Shown: positions 10,917 to 20,517 of the stretch, piece by piece
How positions within the stretch are numbered: the first letter of the stretch is position 1
Layout: every line of letters starts with the position of its first letter
Assembly: GCF_024793895.1 (NCBI RefSeq)
Contig: NZ_JANUSB010000015.1
Coordinates: forward strand, 744,001-808,000
From: Serratia sp. AKBS12
GTDB taxonomy: Bacteria > Pseudomonadota > Gammaproteobacteria > Enterobacterales > Enterobacteriaceae
Length of the DNA stretch: 64,000 nt
Direction of reading: 5' to 3'
Translations under genes and position numbers: made by a program
The notes under the pieces: generated by a model
What the model was told of the DNA's origin: nothing
Seen by the model: the letters and a program-made list of their open reading frames with translations, nothing else
Database searches by the model: none

Positions 10917-11308
10917 GCCGATTTTTCCGGGTGTTGCAGAATTTTGTGCATCAATTGGCGAAAGTCCGCCGCCGGCGCGGCTTTGGCCGCAGCGGGCGGC
11001 GTGCTTAGCGTATGCAACGGCGTGATACTTTGCGCGGTAACGCCCAGCACCAGCCAGGTATTATCCACTTCAACCACCACTACCCGCTCGCGCTGGCCGA
11101 CCTGACAGCTGGCACGGAGGTTGAGCAACGCGGCGTTGCGCGCCTGCGGGGCAAATCCCAACCGGCGAAACAGCCAGCCGGCCAGCAGGATCAGCAGGAG
11201 GATCGCGCCGAGTGCGCTGCCCACCTGGGTCAATACCGAACCGGCCGGCAACGCCGGGGCGGCTGCCGGTTGCACGGTGTGCGTCTGCACGCTGGCGTTG
11301 GCGTTCAT
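10913..11308 (-). CDS. fliO: FliO, export gate assembly protein
   Basis: The 131-residue protein has a single strong transmembrane helix ([22 protein letters not shown]) and a cytoplasmic tail containing [23 protein letters not shown], the FliO/FliZ-family signature. FliO helps assemble the FliP ring. Sequence conservation in this family is weak, so position between fliN and fliP is part of the evidence. Its start shares one base with the fliN stop. Confidence 0.93.
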   Translation of the reverse strand: MNANASVQTHTVQPAAAPALPAGSVLTQVGSALGAILLLILLAGWLFRRLGFAPQARNAALLNLRASCQVGQRERVVVVEVDNTWLVLGVTAQSITPLHTLSTPPAAAKAAPAADFRQLMHKILQHPEKSA

Positions 11309-11724
11309 TAGCGGCTCAGGCGGCGCATACGTTCGGACGGCGTGATGATGTCGGTAATGCGTACGCCGAACTTGTCGGCGACCACCACCACTTCACCCTG
11401 TGCGATCAGGTAACCGTTAATCAGGATATCCAGCGGTTCGCCGGCCAGCCCGTCGAGCGCGACCACCGAACCTTGCGACAGACGCAATAGCTCTTTGATG
11501 GTCATTTTGGTACGGCCAAGCTCTACCGTCAGCTTGACCGGAATATCCAGGATCAGATCGATATCTTGCAGGCTGCCGATGGCGTCCTGCGCTTCCAGCG
11601 TTTTAAACACGCCCTCGGTGGCGGCACTCGCCTTCTCGGACGACTGCTGTTCGTCAAACGCGTCAGCCCACAGGGAGTCTACGGATTCCTTTCCTTCGCC
11701 AGACGGTTGCTTAGGATCACTCAT
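11308..11724 (-). CDS. fliN: FliN, flagellar motor switch C-ring protein
   Basis: The ATG at 11724 (MSDPKQPSGEG) gives 138 residues (E. coli 137) and has GAGGAA eight bases upstream. An in-frame GTG at 11739 would add five residues and is less likely. The conserved SpoA domain covers about residues 50-135 (ILDIPVKLTVELGRTKMTIKEL, GSVVALDGLAGEPLDILING). FliN binds CheY-P and FliH at the base of the C ring. Its start overlaps the end of fliM by 8 bases. Confidence 0.97.
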   Translation of the reverse strand: MSDPKQPSGEGKESVDSLWADAFDEQQSSEKASAATEGVFKTLEAQDAIGSLQDIDLILDIPVKLTVELGRTKMTIKELLRLSQGSVVALDGLAGEPLDILINGYLIAQGEVVVVADKFGVRITDIITPSERMRRLSR

Positions 11725-12721
11725 TGGGCTGTTCCTCACTCAGAGCATTCAGGATTGGGTTAATCAAATGTTCAACACGCAGGGCATATTGCCCGTTCAG
11801 GGTGCCGTATTGGCTGGTCAGTACCGGCACGCCGTCGACGTGGGCTATCAGGCGTTCCGGCTTATCAATCGGTAACACGTCGCCCGGTTGCAGTTTCAGC
11901 ACTTTCGACAGCCGCATCGGGATATCGACAAAATTGGCAGTAAGCGTAAGTTCGGAGTGCTGCACCTGATTTACCAGCGTCTCTCGCCAACGGCTGTCTT
12001 CCTGACGGGAGTTTTCCAGCGGCGGATTGGTCAGCAGCTCGCGCAGCGGCTCGATCATGGCGAACGGGATGCAGATATTGAATTCGCCACTCAGCGCGCC
12101 GATTTCCACCTGGAATGGCGTGGTGACCACGATGTCGTTCGGCGAGGTGGTGATATTGGTGAATTTCACCTGCATTTCGGCGCGCACGTATTCCACATCA
12201 ATCTGGTAAATGGCGCTCCAGGCATCGCCATAGGCGTCCAGCGCCAAGCGCAGCATGCGCTTGATCACGCGCTGTTCGGTCGGGGTGAACTCGCGGCCTT
12301 CCACTTTGGTCGGGAAGCGGCCATCGCCGCCGAACAGGTTGTCGACTGCAATAAACACCAGGCTGGGTGCAAACACGAACAGTGCGGTACCGCGCAATGG
12401 GTTGAGATGCACCAGGTTCAGGTTGGTCGGCACCGGCAGATTGCGGGCGAATTCGTGGTACGGCTGGATCCTGATCGGCCCGACGGTGATGTCCGGGCTG
12501 CGGCGCAGCAGATTGAACAGTCCCATGCGGAACTGCCGGGCAAAACGTTCGTTGATGATTTCCAGCGCGTGCAGACGCTCGCGTACCACGCGGCGCTGGG
12601 TGGTAGGATCGTAAGGCTTGACGTCGCTGTCGTTACCGACAATCACCGCAGGCTCATCGCCTTCGGCTTCGCCGTTGAGCAAGGCATCAATCTCTGCCTG
12701 TGAAAGAATACTGTCGCCCAT
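11717..12721 (-). CDS. fliM: FliM, flagellar motor switch protein
   Basis: The 334-residue protein (the E. coli length) starts with the CheY-P binding peptide MGDSILSQAEIDALLNGE. It then has the CheC-like middle domain (LNPLRGTALFVFAPSLVFIAVDNLFGG) and a C-terminal SpoA domain. FliM links the CheY signal to motor direction in the C ring. It lies between fliL (6-base gap) and fliN (8-base overlap). Confidence 0.98.
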   Translation of the reverse strand: MGDSILSQAEIDALLNGEAEGDEPAVIVGNDSDVKPYDPTTQRRVVRERLHALEIINERFARQFRMGLFNLLRRSPDITVGPIRIQPYHEFARNLPVPTNLNLVHLNPLRGTALFVFAPSLVFIAVDNLFGGDGRFPTKVEGREFTPTEQRVIKRMLRLALDAYGDAWSAIYQIDVEYVRAEMQVKFTNITTSPNDIVVTTPFQVEIGALSGEFNICIPFAMIEPLRELLTNPPLENSRQEDSRWRETLVNQVQHSELTLTANFVDIPMRLSKVLKLQPGDVLPIDKPERLIAHVDGVPVLTSQYGTLNGQYALRVEHLINPILNALSEEQPNE

Positions 12722-12727
12722 GGATAA

Positions 12728-13213
12728 TTACCGCAGTATGAACGCGGTGAACAGCACATCGCTGACCACCTGCTTAGGTTGGCCTTTAACCAGCGGTGGA
12801 CTGAGTACGTCCTTGATCTGCGCCACCAGTTGCTGTTTTCCTTGTTCGTTCGCCAATTGTGCGGCCTCCTGACGGGACAGCAGCATCAGCAGACGGCTGC
12901 GTACCTCCGGCAGGAAATCGTTCAATTGACGGCGGGTCGCTTCGTCCGGCAGACGCAGCGTCAGACCGATATACAGCACCCGATCCGGATTGTTGTCCGG
13001 CGTCAGCAGATTGACGGTAAAGGTATCGAGCGGCATGAATACCGGCGCCGCCGGCGGCTGCGGTTTGGCGGCGGCCGGAGCACCGTCATTGTTCTGCTGC
13101 AATAGCCACCAGCTGTAACCCGCGGCGCCACAGGCCGCGACGGTAATCAACAGCAGCAATATAACCAGTAGCGGGCGCTTTTTCGGTGCGGTTGCTAGGG
13201 TGTTCTGGGACAT
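12728..13213 (-). CDS. fliL: FliL, basal-body associated membrane protein
   Basis: The 161-residue single-pass protein has a cytoplasmic N-terminus ([14 protein letters not shown]), a transmembrane helix ([24 protein letters not shown]) and a periplasmic stomatin-like domain with [21 protein letters not shown]. FliL rings surround the stator units and help motor torque and swarming. It heads the fliLMNOPQR part of the leftward run; AGGAAT lies upstream of the ATG. Confidence 0.96.
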   Translation of the reverse strand: MSQNTLATAPKKRPLLVILLLLITVAACGAAGYSWWLLQQNNDGAPAAAKPQPPAAPVFMPLDTFTVNLLTPDNNPDRVLYIGLTLRLPDEATRRQLNDFLPEVRSRLLMLLSRQEAAQLANEQGKQQLVAQIKDVLSPPLVKGQPKQVVSDVLFTAFILR

Positions 13214-13405
13214 TAGCTAATCAAATTCCTGTTATTGACACGGGGAACGTCGCCCGTGAATACCCGCCATGGTTAACGCGCATCAGGTCGGGTATGACCC
13301 CCAAACCGTAAGGGGGAAACGATGGCCGTATTATCCCGTCAATTTGGCCGTGCAATGGCCTGAATAGACGGGAAAAAGCCTCTCAGCTTCAGCGTTAGCC
13401 GCGAC
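13214..13405. other. fliK-fliL gap with small inverted repeats
   Basis: This 192-base gap splits the leftward fli run into fliF-K and fliL-R. It holds a CCCCC/GGGGG hairpin (13298-13302 with 13312-13316) and matching TACCCG/CGGGTA arms (13261-13266 with 13289-13294). A wider CCCGTC/GACGGG pair is at 13335-13340 and 13377-13382. None has a downstream T-run on the - strand, so I do not call a terminator. No clear sigma-28 promoter was seen. Confidence 0.4.
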
Positions 13406-14599
13406 TCAGGCGAAAATATCGACGCCGTCCACCGCCCGTGCCATGGCCTGCAGGCCGACCGGTGCGGCTACGCCGTCAGGAGGCGCATCGCTGTCGCCGT
13501 GCTGCGGCTGATAAGACGGCTGCCCGCTGCCATTGAACGCCTGCTGCTGCGGTTGTGACATCGATTCGCCGCCGACGCTGCTCTGACCCAGGTTGATACC
13601 GCTTTCCGCCAACGCATGACGCAGTTGCGGCATTGACGCCTCCACCGCTGCGCGCACCTGGCCGTGCGCCGAGGCGATATGCAGCTGCGCCTGGTTATCG
13701 TCAAGCTTCAGGGTAATCTGCAATGCGCCCAGCTCTTGCGGATGCAAACGCAGTTCTGCACTTTGCTGGCCGTTGCGGTGGAACATCAGCACCTGCTGAC
13801 TCAGGGCCTGCTGCCATTCCGGGCTGCCGAGTTGTGCGTTCAACTGCGGCGGCGTCGGAGCGGCGACCAGTGCGCCTGGCTGGGGATTGGCGACGGCCGG
13901 GCTGGACACCGGCGGCATCATGGTCGGCGACAACGCGCTGTGGAATGAGGAGGGACTGTCAGTCGGCATGCGATGTCCAGCACCGTTGGCCGCTTCGCTA
14001 GCGGTGACTAACGCCGCATCCGTCTGTGACGCGGCGGCGCTCAATGCCAGCTCCGGCTGGCGATGGGGCGATGCGTTGGCCTGGCCGGACGGGGCTGGCG
14101 TCACGGCGGGGCGCAGGGAAGGCAATGCGCGCTCGGTGGTAGTGAGAGGCACCCTTGTCCCGCTGGCGTCGTCGGGCGGCGTTGGCGGGGGCTGCTGCGA
14201 CGGCGGGCTGGCCGGCAGCATGGTGAGCAGCGCTTGCAGGGTGGCGGCGTCCAGCGTTTCTACCGCCTTCAGCGGCGAGCTGTCGCCGTGGTGCGATACC
14301 AGCAATGCGTCATCGGATATCGGGGTGACGCCCGTCAGCGTCGGGTCCGCGTCCGGCGGCGTCAGCGCCGACAGCAACGCCTCAAGCGACTGACGGGTCA
14401 GCGGCGACGCGGGTTGCTGTTCGGCTGGCAGGGGCTCGGCCGTCAATTGGCCAGCGCGGTTCGCCGTCGGCAGCAGCCGTACGCCGAGCAGTTGCGCGAA
14501 ACCCGCAGGCCATTGCGTGGCCTCCAGCGGCAGCGCTGCCCGATCGGGCATGGTGCTATCAACGGCCGGTGTCAGGCCGGTCAACAGGGTCAGATTCAT
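13406..14599 (-). CDS. fliK: FliK, hook-length control protein
   Basis: The 397-residue protein is rich in Pro, Ala, Ser and Gln through its middle (the extended ruler part). Its globular C-terminal domain carries the family motif SAELRLHPQELGALQITLKLDDNQAQLHI, followed by AAVEASMPQLRHALAESGINL. FliK measures the hook and switches export from hook to filament substrates through FlhB. The start overlaps the fliJ stop by 4 bases (ATGA). Length and the variable central region are normal for FliK. Confidence 0.96.
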   Translation of the reverse strand: MNLTLLTGLTPAVDSTMPDRAALPLEATQWPAGFAQLLGVRLLPTANRAGQLTAEPLPAEQQPASPLTRQSLEALLSALTPPDADPTLTGVTPISDDALLVSHHGDSSPLKAVETLDAATLQALLTMLPASPPSQQPPPTPPDDASGTRVPLTTTERALPSLRPAVTPAPSGQANASPHRQPELALSAAASQTDAALVTASEAANGAGHRMPTDSPSSFHSALSPTMMPPVSSPAVANPQPGALVAAPTPPQLNAQLGSPEWQQALSQQVLMFHRNGQQSAELRLHPQELGALQITLKLDDNQAQLHIASAHGQVRAAVEASMPQLRHALAESGINLGQSSVGGESMSQPQQQAFNGSGQPSYQPQHGDSDAPPDGVAAPVGLQAMARAVDGVDIFA

Positions 14600-15042
14600 G
14601 GGGTGGTATTCCTATGTGAGCAACGTTGAGCGAACTCATCCATCAATTTTTGGTCACGTTTGTTATCCAGCAGCCGTTCGGCGTCAAGCGCGCGGGTGCG
14701 CAGCGTTTCGAAGGCATTTAATCGCTGCTGTTTGTCCTGCCATTGCTTGACCGCCTGGTCCACTTTTTGACTCCACTGCAACAATTGTTGCCGGTGTTGG
14801 CTTATCGCCTGCTCCAGGGTGGCGATAAATTGCTGATAATTTTGCCAACTGGCGGCACCCATGCCACCGCTCAGCGTGCTGTTCAACTTATGGCGATATT
14901 CGTCCTGATAATTGAGCAGCATCGACAGCTGCTGCTCTGCGGCCTGCTGCGCCTGGCGTAATTGACCGAGCTGCTGCGCCGCCTGTTGGACGGCATCTTG
15001 CGCCAAATCGCGCAACGTAATCAGCGGTGATGATGAATTCAT
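14596..15042 (-). CDS. fliJ: FliJ, export apparatus coiled-coil protein
   Basis: The ATG at 15042 (MNSSSPLITLRDLAQD) gives 148 residues (E. coli 147) and follows GGCGGAGAGCAGC; an in-frame codon at 15066 would overlap fliI. The protein is almost wholly heptad-like coiled coil rich in Gln and contains YQQFIATLEQAISQHRQQL and MDEFAQR, both typical of FliJ. FliJ acts like the gamma stalk of the FliI ATPase and couples it to FlhA. Confidence 0.96.
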   Translation of the reverse strand: MNSSSPLITLRDLAQDAVQQAAQQLGQLRQAQQAAEQQLSMLLNYQDEYRHKLNSTLSGGMGAASWQNYQQFIATLEQAISQHRQQLLQWSQKVDQAVKQWQDKQQRLNAFETLRTRALDAERLLDNKRDQKLMDEFAQRCSHRNTTP

Positions 15043-15058
15043 GCTGCTCTCCGCCAGG

Positions 15059-16420
15059 TTAAACAATCAATTGCCGCAATTGCTCGCACGCGTCGTCATA
15101 GCCGCTGCGTTCGAAAATGCCCTGTTGCAGATAGGCCTCCATCTGCGGGTAGAGCGTCATCGCCTTGTCGAGCAACGGGTCGCTGCCGGCGACATAGGCA
15201 CCGACGCTGATCAGATCGCGGTTGCGCTGATAGCTGGCCAGCATCTGCTTGAAATTGCGTACGCGCCGATAGTGCTCATCATCGATCAGGGCGGTCATCG
15301 CACGGCTGATCGACGCTTCGATGTCTATCGCCGGATAGTGACCGGCCTCGGCCAGGCGGCGTGACAGCACCACGTGGCCATCAAGAATGGCGCGTGCGGA
15401 ATCGGCGATCGGATCCTGCTGATCGTCACCTTCGGTCAACACGGTATAAAACGCGGTGATTGAGCCGCCGCCGCTGATGCCGTTGCCGGCGCGTTCTACC
15501 AGCGCCGGCAGTTTGGCGAATACCGACGGCGGGTAGCCTTTGGTGGCCGGCGGTTCACCGATCGCCAGGGCGATTTCGCGCTGCGCCATGGCATAGCGGG
15601 TGAGGGAATCCATAATCAGCAGCACGTGCTGGCCGCGATCGCGGAAGTCTTCGGCGATGCGCGTGGCATAGGCGGCACCCTGCATGCGCAGCAGCGGCGA
15701 CACGTCGGCCGGCGCGGCGATCACCACCGCACGCGCGCGACCCGCAGCACCGAGAATGTTTTCAATGAAGTCTTTGACTTCGCGACCGCGTTCGCCGATT
15801 AAACCGACCACAATCACATCGGCCTGGGTATAACGCGCCATCATGCCGAGCAGCACGCTTTTGCCAACGCCGGAACCGGCGAACAGCCCCATACGCTGGC
15901 CGCGGCCGACGGTGAGCAAGCCGTTGATGGTGCGCACGCCAACGTCCAGCACCTGCTCTATCGGGGTTCGTTGCAGCGGGTTGAACGGCGCGGTGGCAAG
16001 CGGCGCGCGGTAGCCGGTATCGGGAGCAGGCAGTCCGTCGAGCGGCTTGGCGCTGCCGTCCAATACGCGCCCGAGCAGTGCCGGCCCCAGTGGCAGCCGT
16101 TTGCCGGCATGTTGGCCTTCGGGAGTAACGCGGGCGTAGACGCGTGCGCCGGGCACAATGCCTTCGACATCTTCCAGCGGCATCAGAAACAGATGCTGGC
16201 CGTTAAAGCCGACCACTTCGCTTTCCACCTCTTGCACCTCGCCGGCGTGGTGCCGTTCGATCAGGCAGGTGGCACCGAGCGGCAGTTGCAACCCGGTGGC
16301 CTCCAGCACCAGGCCGGTGGCGCGGGTCAGGCGACCGTAACGGCGCACCGCCGGCGCCTGCGCGATGCGCTGTTCCAGCGTATCCAGGCTGGTTAGCCAG
16401 CGGTTGAGGCGCTGAGTCAT
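15059..16420 (-). CDS. fliI: FliI, flagellum-specific export ATPase
   Basis: The start at 16420 ([17 protein letters not shown]) matches the family and gives 453 residues (E. coli 457). The Walker A motif AGSGVGKS is at residues 181-188, followed by [15 protein letters not shown] and [21 protein letters not shown] (Walker B). FliI is the F1-like hexameric ATPase that unloads substrates at the export gate with FliH and FliJ. Its ATG shares one base with the fliH stop. Confidence 0.98.
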   Translation of the reverse strand: MTQRLNRWLTSLDTLEQRIAQAPAVRRYGRLTRATGLVLEATGLQLPLGATCLIERHHAGEVQEVESEVVGFNGQHLFLMPLEDVEGIVPGARVYARVTPEGQHAGKRLPLGPALLGRVLDGSAKPLDGLPAPDTGYRAPLATAPFNPLQRTPIEQVLDVGVRTINGLLTVGRGQRMGLFAGSGVGKSVLLGMMARYTQADVIVVGLIGERGREVKDFIENILGAAGRARAVVIAAPADVSPLLRMQGAAYATRIAEDFRDRGQHVLLIMDSLTRYAMAQREIALAIGEPPATKGYPPSVFAKLPALVERAGNGISGGGSITAFYTVLTEGDDQQDPIADSARAILDGHVVLSRRLAEAGHYPAIDIEASISRAMTALIDDEHYRRVRNFKQMLASYQRNRDLISVGAYVAGSDPLLDKAMTLYPQMEAYLQQGIFERSGYDDACEQLRQLIV

Positions 16421-17124
16421 TACAGCTCTCCCGGCGCGGCCAAACGGCACAGTTCATGCCAGCGGGTAGCCAGCGTGGCATCGAGGTCTCCGTCTTGTGC
16501 GCTGACCTTGCAACCGCCCGGGTGTAGCTGTCCATCCGCCAGCAATCGCCAACCGTGCAGGCTCAGCGTGACGCCAAGCTGTTGTTCGACACGCTCGTAG
16601 TCGTCCGGGTGCACGCGCAACTGCGGTTTACCGCTGAACATCGGCTCTTGTTGAATCAACTGCTGAATTTGCGCCAGCAGAGCGCTGCCGTCGCACACCG
16701 GCGGCTGGCCGAGCACCTGCCTGGCAGCGGTCAGCGCCAGCTGCATCAGGCGTGAGGCGATCACGCTGTCCAGCGCGTCCAGCGTATGCTGGAACTCGTT
16801 CACCAGGTTTTGCCAATGCTCGGTCAGCGGCTGCTGCTGTTGCTGTCCTTGCAGGATGCCCTGCTGGCGGCCTTCTTCCAGACCGGCCTGGAAACCGGCC
16901 TCGTAACCTTTTTGCTGACCCTCGGCATAGCCCAATTGCTGTCCCTGCTGTTGCGCCTGCAAACGCAGCGTTTCCAACTGCCGTTGCGGGTCAGCAGGTT
17001 CGTCAAGCGGCAACGGCTCCTGATCCGGCGTCGCCGGCAGCTGTGGTGATGCCACCGCTGCCGGCGACGCCAGGTCGTTGAGCGCCCACGGTTGCCAGGC
17101 CAGGCTGTTGATGCGATCAGACAT
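16420..17124 (-). CDS. fliH: FliH, negative regulator of the FliI ATPase
   Basis: The ATG at 17124 ([18 protein letters not shown]) matches the family start; an in-frame codon at 17145 would lengthen the overlap with fliG. The 234-residue protein has the diagnostic run of GxxxG repeats with Gln and Glu ([20 protein letters not shown]) and then [27 protein letters not shown]. FliH binds FliI and FliN and docks the ATPase at the C ring. It overlaps the fliG stop by 8 bases. Confidence 0.97.
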   Translation of the reverse strand: MSDRINSLAWQPWALNDLASPAAVASPQLPATPDQEPLPLDEPADPQRQLETLRLQAQQQGQQLGYAEGQQKGYEAGFQAGLEEGRQQGILQGQQQQQPLTEHWQNLVNEFQHTLDALDSVIASRLMQLALTAARQVLGQPPVCDGSALLAQIQQLIQQEPMFSGKPQLRVHPDDYERVEQQLGVTLSLHGWRLLADGQLHPGGCKVSAQDGDLDATLATRWHELCRLAAPGEL

Positions 17125-18109
17125 AGGTGTCCTCGCCACCGCCAATGATCATTTCGCCGCTTTCCGCCAAACGACGCACGATCAGCAAAATCGCCTTCTG
17201 TTCGTTTTCCACCTGCGACATGCGCACCGGGCCGCGGTTGGCCAGATCGTCGCGCAGAATATCGGCGGCGCGCTGCGACATATTGCGCAGGAACTTCTCG
17301 CGCAGCGGTTGTTCGGCCCCTTTCAGCGCGATCAGCAGCGACTCGCCTTCCACTTCCTGCAACAGGCGCTGGATGCTGCGGTCGTCGACTTCGACCAGAT
17401 TTTCGAACAGGAACATCTCGTCGATGATCTTCTGCGCCAGTTCGCCGTCGTATTCACGCATTGCGTCAATGACCGCTTCTTCCTGCTGGGTTTTCATCAG
17501 GTTGATGATCTCGGCGGCGGTGCGTACGCCGCCCATTTTGCTGCGTTTGAGGTTTTGGCCATCGAGCAGGTTGTTCAGTACCTCGGTCAACTCCGCCAGT
17601 GCGGCCGGCTGTACGCCGCCGAAGGTGGCGATACGCAACATGACATCGTTGCGCAGCCGTTCGTCGAACTGCGCCAGAATATCCGCCGCCTGCCCACGCT
17701 TCAGGTGCACCAGAATGGTGGCGATGATCTGCGGGTGTTCGTCGCGGATCAGATCGGCGGCGCTCTGTGGCTCCATAAAGTTGAGCGTTTCCATACCGGT
17801 CGTGGTTTCGCGCGACTCGAGAATATCCTCCAGCAGGCTGGCGGCACGTTCTTCGCCCAGCGCCTTGACCAGTACCGATCGCAGATAGTCGCTGGCATTG
17901 ACGCTGAGCGCTGCGTACTGCTCGGCGTCGTCTTCGAACTCGCGCAGTATCTCGCTCAACTGCTTGTGTGATACCTGGCGCATGCTGGCCATGGTGCCGC
18001 TCAACTGCTGAACTTCACGCGATGAAAGGTGTTTGAACACCTCGGCGGCGCGATCCTCTCCCAGCGTCATCAGCAGAATGGCGCTCTTTTCTGTACCTGT
18101 CAGACTCAT
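17117..18109 (-). CDS. fliG: FliG, flagellar motor switch protein
   Basis: The 330-residue protein contains the FliG middle motif [22 protein letters not shown] and the C-terminal torque domain with [22 protein letters not shown] and [29 protein letters not shown]. These hold the charged residues that interact with MotA. FliG joins the MS ring (FliF) to FliM. Its start overlaps the fliF stop by 4 bases (ATGA). Confidence 0.98.
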   Translation of the reverse strand: MSLTGTEKSAILLMTLGEDRAAEVFKHLSSREVQQLSGTMASMRQVSHKQLSEILREFEDDAEQYAALSVNASDYLRSVLVKALGEERAASLLEDILESRETTTGMETLNFMEPQSAADLIRDEHPQIIATILVHLKRGQAADILAQFDERLRNDVMLRIATFGGVQPAALAELTEVLNNLLDGQNLKRSKMGGVRTAAEIINLMKTQQEEAVIDAMREYDGELAQKIIDEMFLFENLVEVDDRSIQRLLQEVEGESLLIALKGAEQPLREKFLRNMSQRAADILRDDLANRGPVRMSQVENEQKAILLIVRRLAESGEMIIGGGEDTYV

Positions 18110-19824
18110 ATCTCGTTACTCATCCATTGGCGGATTACCAGAGCGACCACGCGGGGATCCTTGTCCGCCAGATCGCGGATCCGCTGGCTCTGGACTTCGG
18201 CGCTGACGCGCTGTTGCGAACGCTTGTGCTGTACCAGTTCGTCATTGCTCGGCTTGCCGGCTTCGGCAGGGCGGGCGGTGGGCGCACTGGCGGCGGCAAT
18301 GGCGGCCTGCTGCGCCGCCTGACGCTGTTGCAGCTGCGGGCGAACCAGCTTGCGCCACAGCAGCCAGGCCACCAGCAGGATCAGCAGATAACGGCCGGCG
18401 TTCAGCAACTGGTCGATAAACGCCTGCGTTTGCCAGAACGGCAGTTCGCCACCGGTCATTTCCATCTCGGTAAACGGGGAATTGACCACGTTCAGCGTGT
18501 CGCCGCGGGCGCTGGAATAGCCCATCGCTTCCCGTACCAGCGACTCAATCTGCGCCAGTTGCTGTTTGCTCATCGGTAGCGGCTTGCCGTCCTTGTCGCT
18601 ACCGAGCGTGTTCAGCACCACTGCAACCGACAGGCGTTGCACCGCTCCTGATTTATGCTGGGTATGGCGAATGGTGCGATCCACTTCATAGTTGGTGGTT
18701 TCATCGCGGCGACTGTTTTGCGGCTGGCGGTTGCCGTTGTCGGTAGTTGCGCTGCTGGCGCTGGTTTGCCGCGCGGCAGGGGCGTTGTTGGCGGCGGTAT
18801 TGGCCTTCGCCGTGGCGTCGGCCGCTGGCGTTTCAATTGGCGCGCTGGGCGCTGCGCTCGGCTGGTTGGATAATGCCCCTGGTACGCCGCCGATCGGCTG
18901 GCCGCCCACCTGATCGCTCAGGCTTAGCTGTCGTGAACGAATCGCGGCCTTTTCCGGCGTCGTGTTCGGCTGATACTGTTCGTCGGTCTGTTCGCGGGTG
19001 GAAAAATCTATTTGCGCGGTGACCTGCGCCCGCACGTTGGCGCTGCCGACGATTGGCGCCAGTATTGCTTCAATACGGCGTTGGTAGCGATTTTCGACTT
19101 CACTGGCGTATTTCAACTGGGTGGCGTTGAGATCGCGTCCGCTGCCGTCGGATTGGGTCAGCAAACGGCCGGCCTGATCGACCACCGTGACGTTGCCGGG
19201 TGGCAAACCGGCGACGCTGCTGGCAACCATATATACGATGGCGTTGATTTGGCCGTCATCGAGCGCACGGCCCGGCTGCAGGTTCAGGGTCACCGAGGCG
19301 GAAGGGGATTTTTGTTCACGCACGAACAGCGACGGCTTTGGCAGCGCCAGATGCACGCGGGCGTTTTGCACCGGGCCGAGGGATTCGATGGTGCGCGACA
19401 GTTCGCCTTCCAGGGCGCGCTGATAATTGATCTGTTCGCTGAACTGGCTGATGCCGAACTTTTCCTGATCCAGCAGTTCAAACCCGACCGCGCCGCCTTT
19501 CGGCAAGCCCTGTTGTGCCAGGCGCAGGCGGGTTTCATGCACTTTTTCTGCCGGGATCATCAGCGCCGCGCCGTTTTCGGCAAAACGGTAGGGAATGTTC
19601 ATTTGCGTCAACTGCGTGACGATGGCACCGCCGTCACGGTCGTTAAGATTGCTGTACAGCACGCGATAATCCGGGCTTTTCGCCCATAACAACAATGCGA
19701 CAACGATGGCTATCGCTGCCGAGGCCGCCACCAGCAACGGGATTTTGGGGTTGGCGCGCAGGCGATTCCACTGGGCCTGTAGGCCATTTTCACGATTTTC
19801 GCCGGCGGAGAGTGACGCGCTCAT
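18106..19824 (-). CDS. fliF: FliF, MS-ring protein
   Basis: The 572-residue protein (E. coli 552) has an N-terminal transmembrane helix ([19 protein letters not shown]), ring-building modules with [23 protein letters not shown], and a low-complexity Ala/Ser/Thr periplasmic insert around residues 290-370. A second helix is near 455-475, and the cytoplasmic tail binds FliG. FliF is the base on which the whole basal body assembles. AAGGGGCAAGC precedes the ATG. The extra length lies in the variable insert. Confidence 0.98.
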   Translation of the reverse strand: MSASLSAGENRENGLQAQWNRLRANPKIPLLVAASAAIAIVVALLLWAKSPDYRVLYSNLNDRDGGAIVTQLTQMNIPYRFAENGAALMIPAEKVHETRLRLAQQGLPKGGAVGFELLDQEKFGISQFSEQINYQRALEGELSRTIESLGPVQNARVHLALPKPSLFVREQKSPSASVTLNLQPGRALDDGQINAIVYMVASSVAGLPPGNVTVVDQAGRLLTQSDGSGRDLNATQLKYASEVENRYQRRIEAILAPIVGSANVRAQVTAQIDFSTREQTDEQYQPNTTPEKAAIRSRQLSLSDQVGGQPIGGVPGALSNQPSAAPSAPIETPAADATAKANTAANNAPAARQTSASSATTDNGNRQPQNSRRDETTNYEVDRTIRHTQHKSGAVQRLSVAVVLNTLGSDKDGKPLPMSKQQLAQIESLVREAMGYSSARGDTLNVVNSPFTEMEMTGGELPFWQTQAFIDQLLNAGRYLLILLVAWLLWRKLVRPQLQQRQAAQQAAIAAASAPTARPAEAGKPSNDELVQHKRSQQRVSAEVQSQRIRDLADKDPRVVALVIRQWMSNEI

Positions 19825-20165
19825 GCTTGCCCCTTGCCTGACAGATGAACGATATGGTTAGCGTTGTGTGGTGACAAAACTGGCTCCCTGATGCACATAA
19901 CTTAACGGACTACGCCCTTTGTCTTTCAGCTGTTTGGTTGTTGGTTGCGCGTGGTCGCAGAGATACAACTCGAAATCCATTGGGTAGATAGCGTCCCCAT
20001 TTTCGGGATGTCATCTTTGCATTTAACGCCAGGTTTGATGGCTCGATAAGCCGTGTTTTTTGCAGTTAATTAGCCGCTTTAGCGCCATTGGGGTGTGTTA
20101 GGGTGTGCAACATCGGAATTGTATCGGGTGCAAACCTGCCCGACAAAAAGCCAATCGGGGGAAGC
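19825..20165. promoter_or_regulatory. fliF-fliE divergent control region
   Basis: This 341-base gap separates divergent fliF (-) and fliE (+), so it must hold the start signals of both flagellar class 2 units. I see no sigma-28 promoter. Two segments weakly resemble opposite halves of the FlhDC box: GATGGCTCGATAAGCC near 20038 and CGCTTTAGCGCCATT ending near 20089. Their spacing is wider than the usual 10-12 bases, so the FlhDC site is only a suggestion. Confidence 0.4.
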
Positions 20166-20480
20166 GTGGCGATTCAAGGTATCGAAGGGGTATTACAACA
20201 ACTACAGGCAACGGCTCTCCAGGCCAGCGGCGTCACCAACGCCCCTGCGGCGCAGGGAGTCGGCTTTGCCGGTGAACTGAAGGCGGCAATCGGCAAGATT
20301 AGCGGCATCCAGCAAACCGCGCGCCAGCAGGCGCAGAATTTTGAAATGGGCGTGTCGGGCATCAGCCTCAACGACGTCATGGTGGATCTGCAAAAGTCGT
20401 CGGTGTCGCTGCAAATGGGGATTCAGGTACGCAACAAGCTGGTTGCGGCCTATCAAGATGTAATGAATATGCAAGTGTAG
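20166..20480 (+). CDS. fliE: FliE, MS ring-rod junction protein
   Basis: The start is the GTG at 20166 (read as Met, then [14 protein letters not shown]). This matches E. coli FliE ([10 protein letters not shown]), gives 104 residues (the E. coli length) and follows GGGGGAAGC; codons further upstream give a non-homologous extension. The C-terminus has the conserved [20 protein letters not shown]. FliE connects the MS ring to the proximal rod and is the first export substrate. Confidence 0.97.
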   Translation: MAIQGIEGVLQQLQATALQASGVTNAPAAQGVGFAGELKAAIGKISGIQQTARQQAQNFEMGVSGISLNDVMVDLQKSSVSLQMGIQVRNKLVAAYQDVMNMQV

Positions 20481-20490
20481 TGCGCCAGCA

Positions 20491-20511
20491 CGGGGATGAG
20501 GTTCATCCCCG
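20491..20511. terminator. Symmetric hairpin between convergent fliE and gtrC
   Basis: CGGGGATGA (20491-20499) pairs perfectly with TCATCCCCG (20503-20511) over a 3-base loop. It fills most of the 37 bases between the two convergent stop codons. No T-run follows on either strand, so termination by it alone is uncertain, but its place suggests a shared bidirectional stop. Confidence 0.5.
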
Positions 20512-20517
20512 CCACGG

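Noticed and set aside
13335-13387. Possible terminator between fliK and fliL
   Set aside because: CCCGTC/GACGGG arms exist, but the T-run lies on the wrong side for the - strand transcript and the loop is long.
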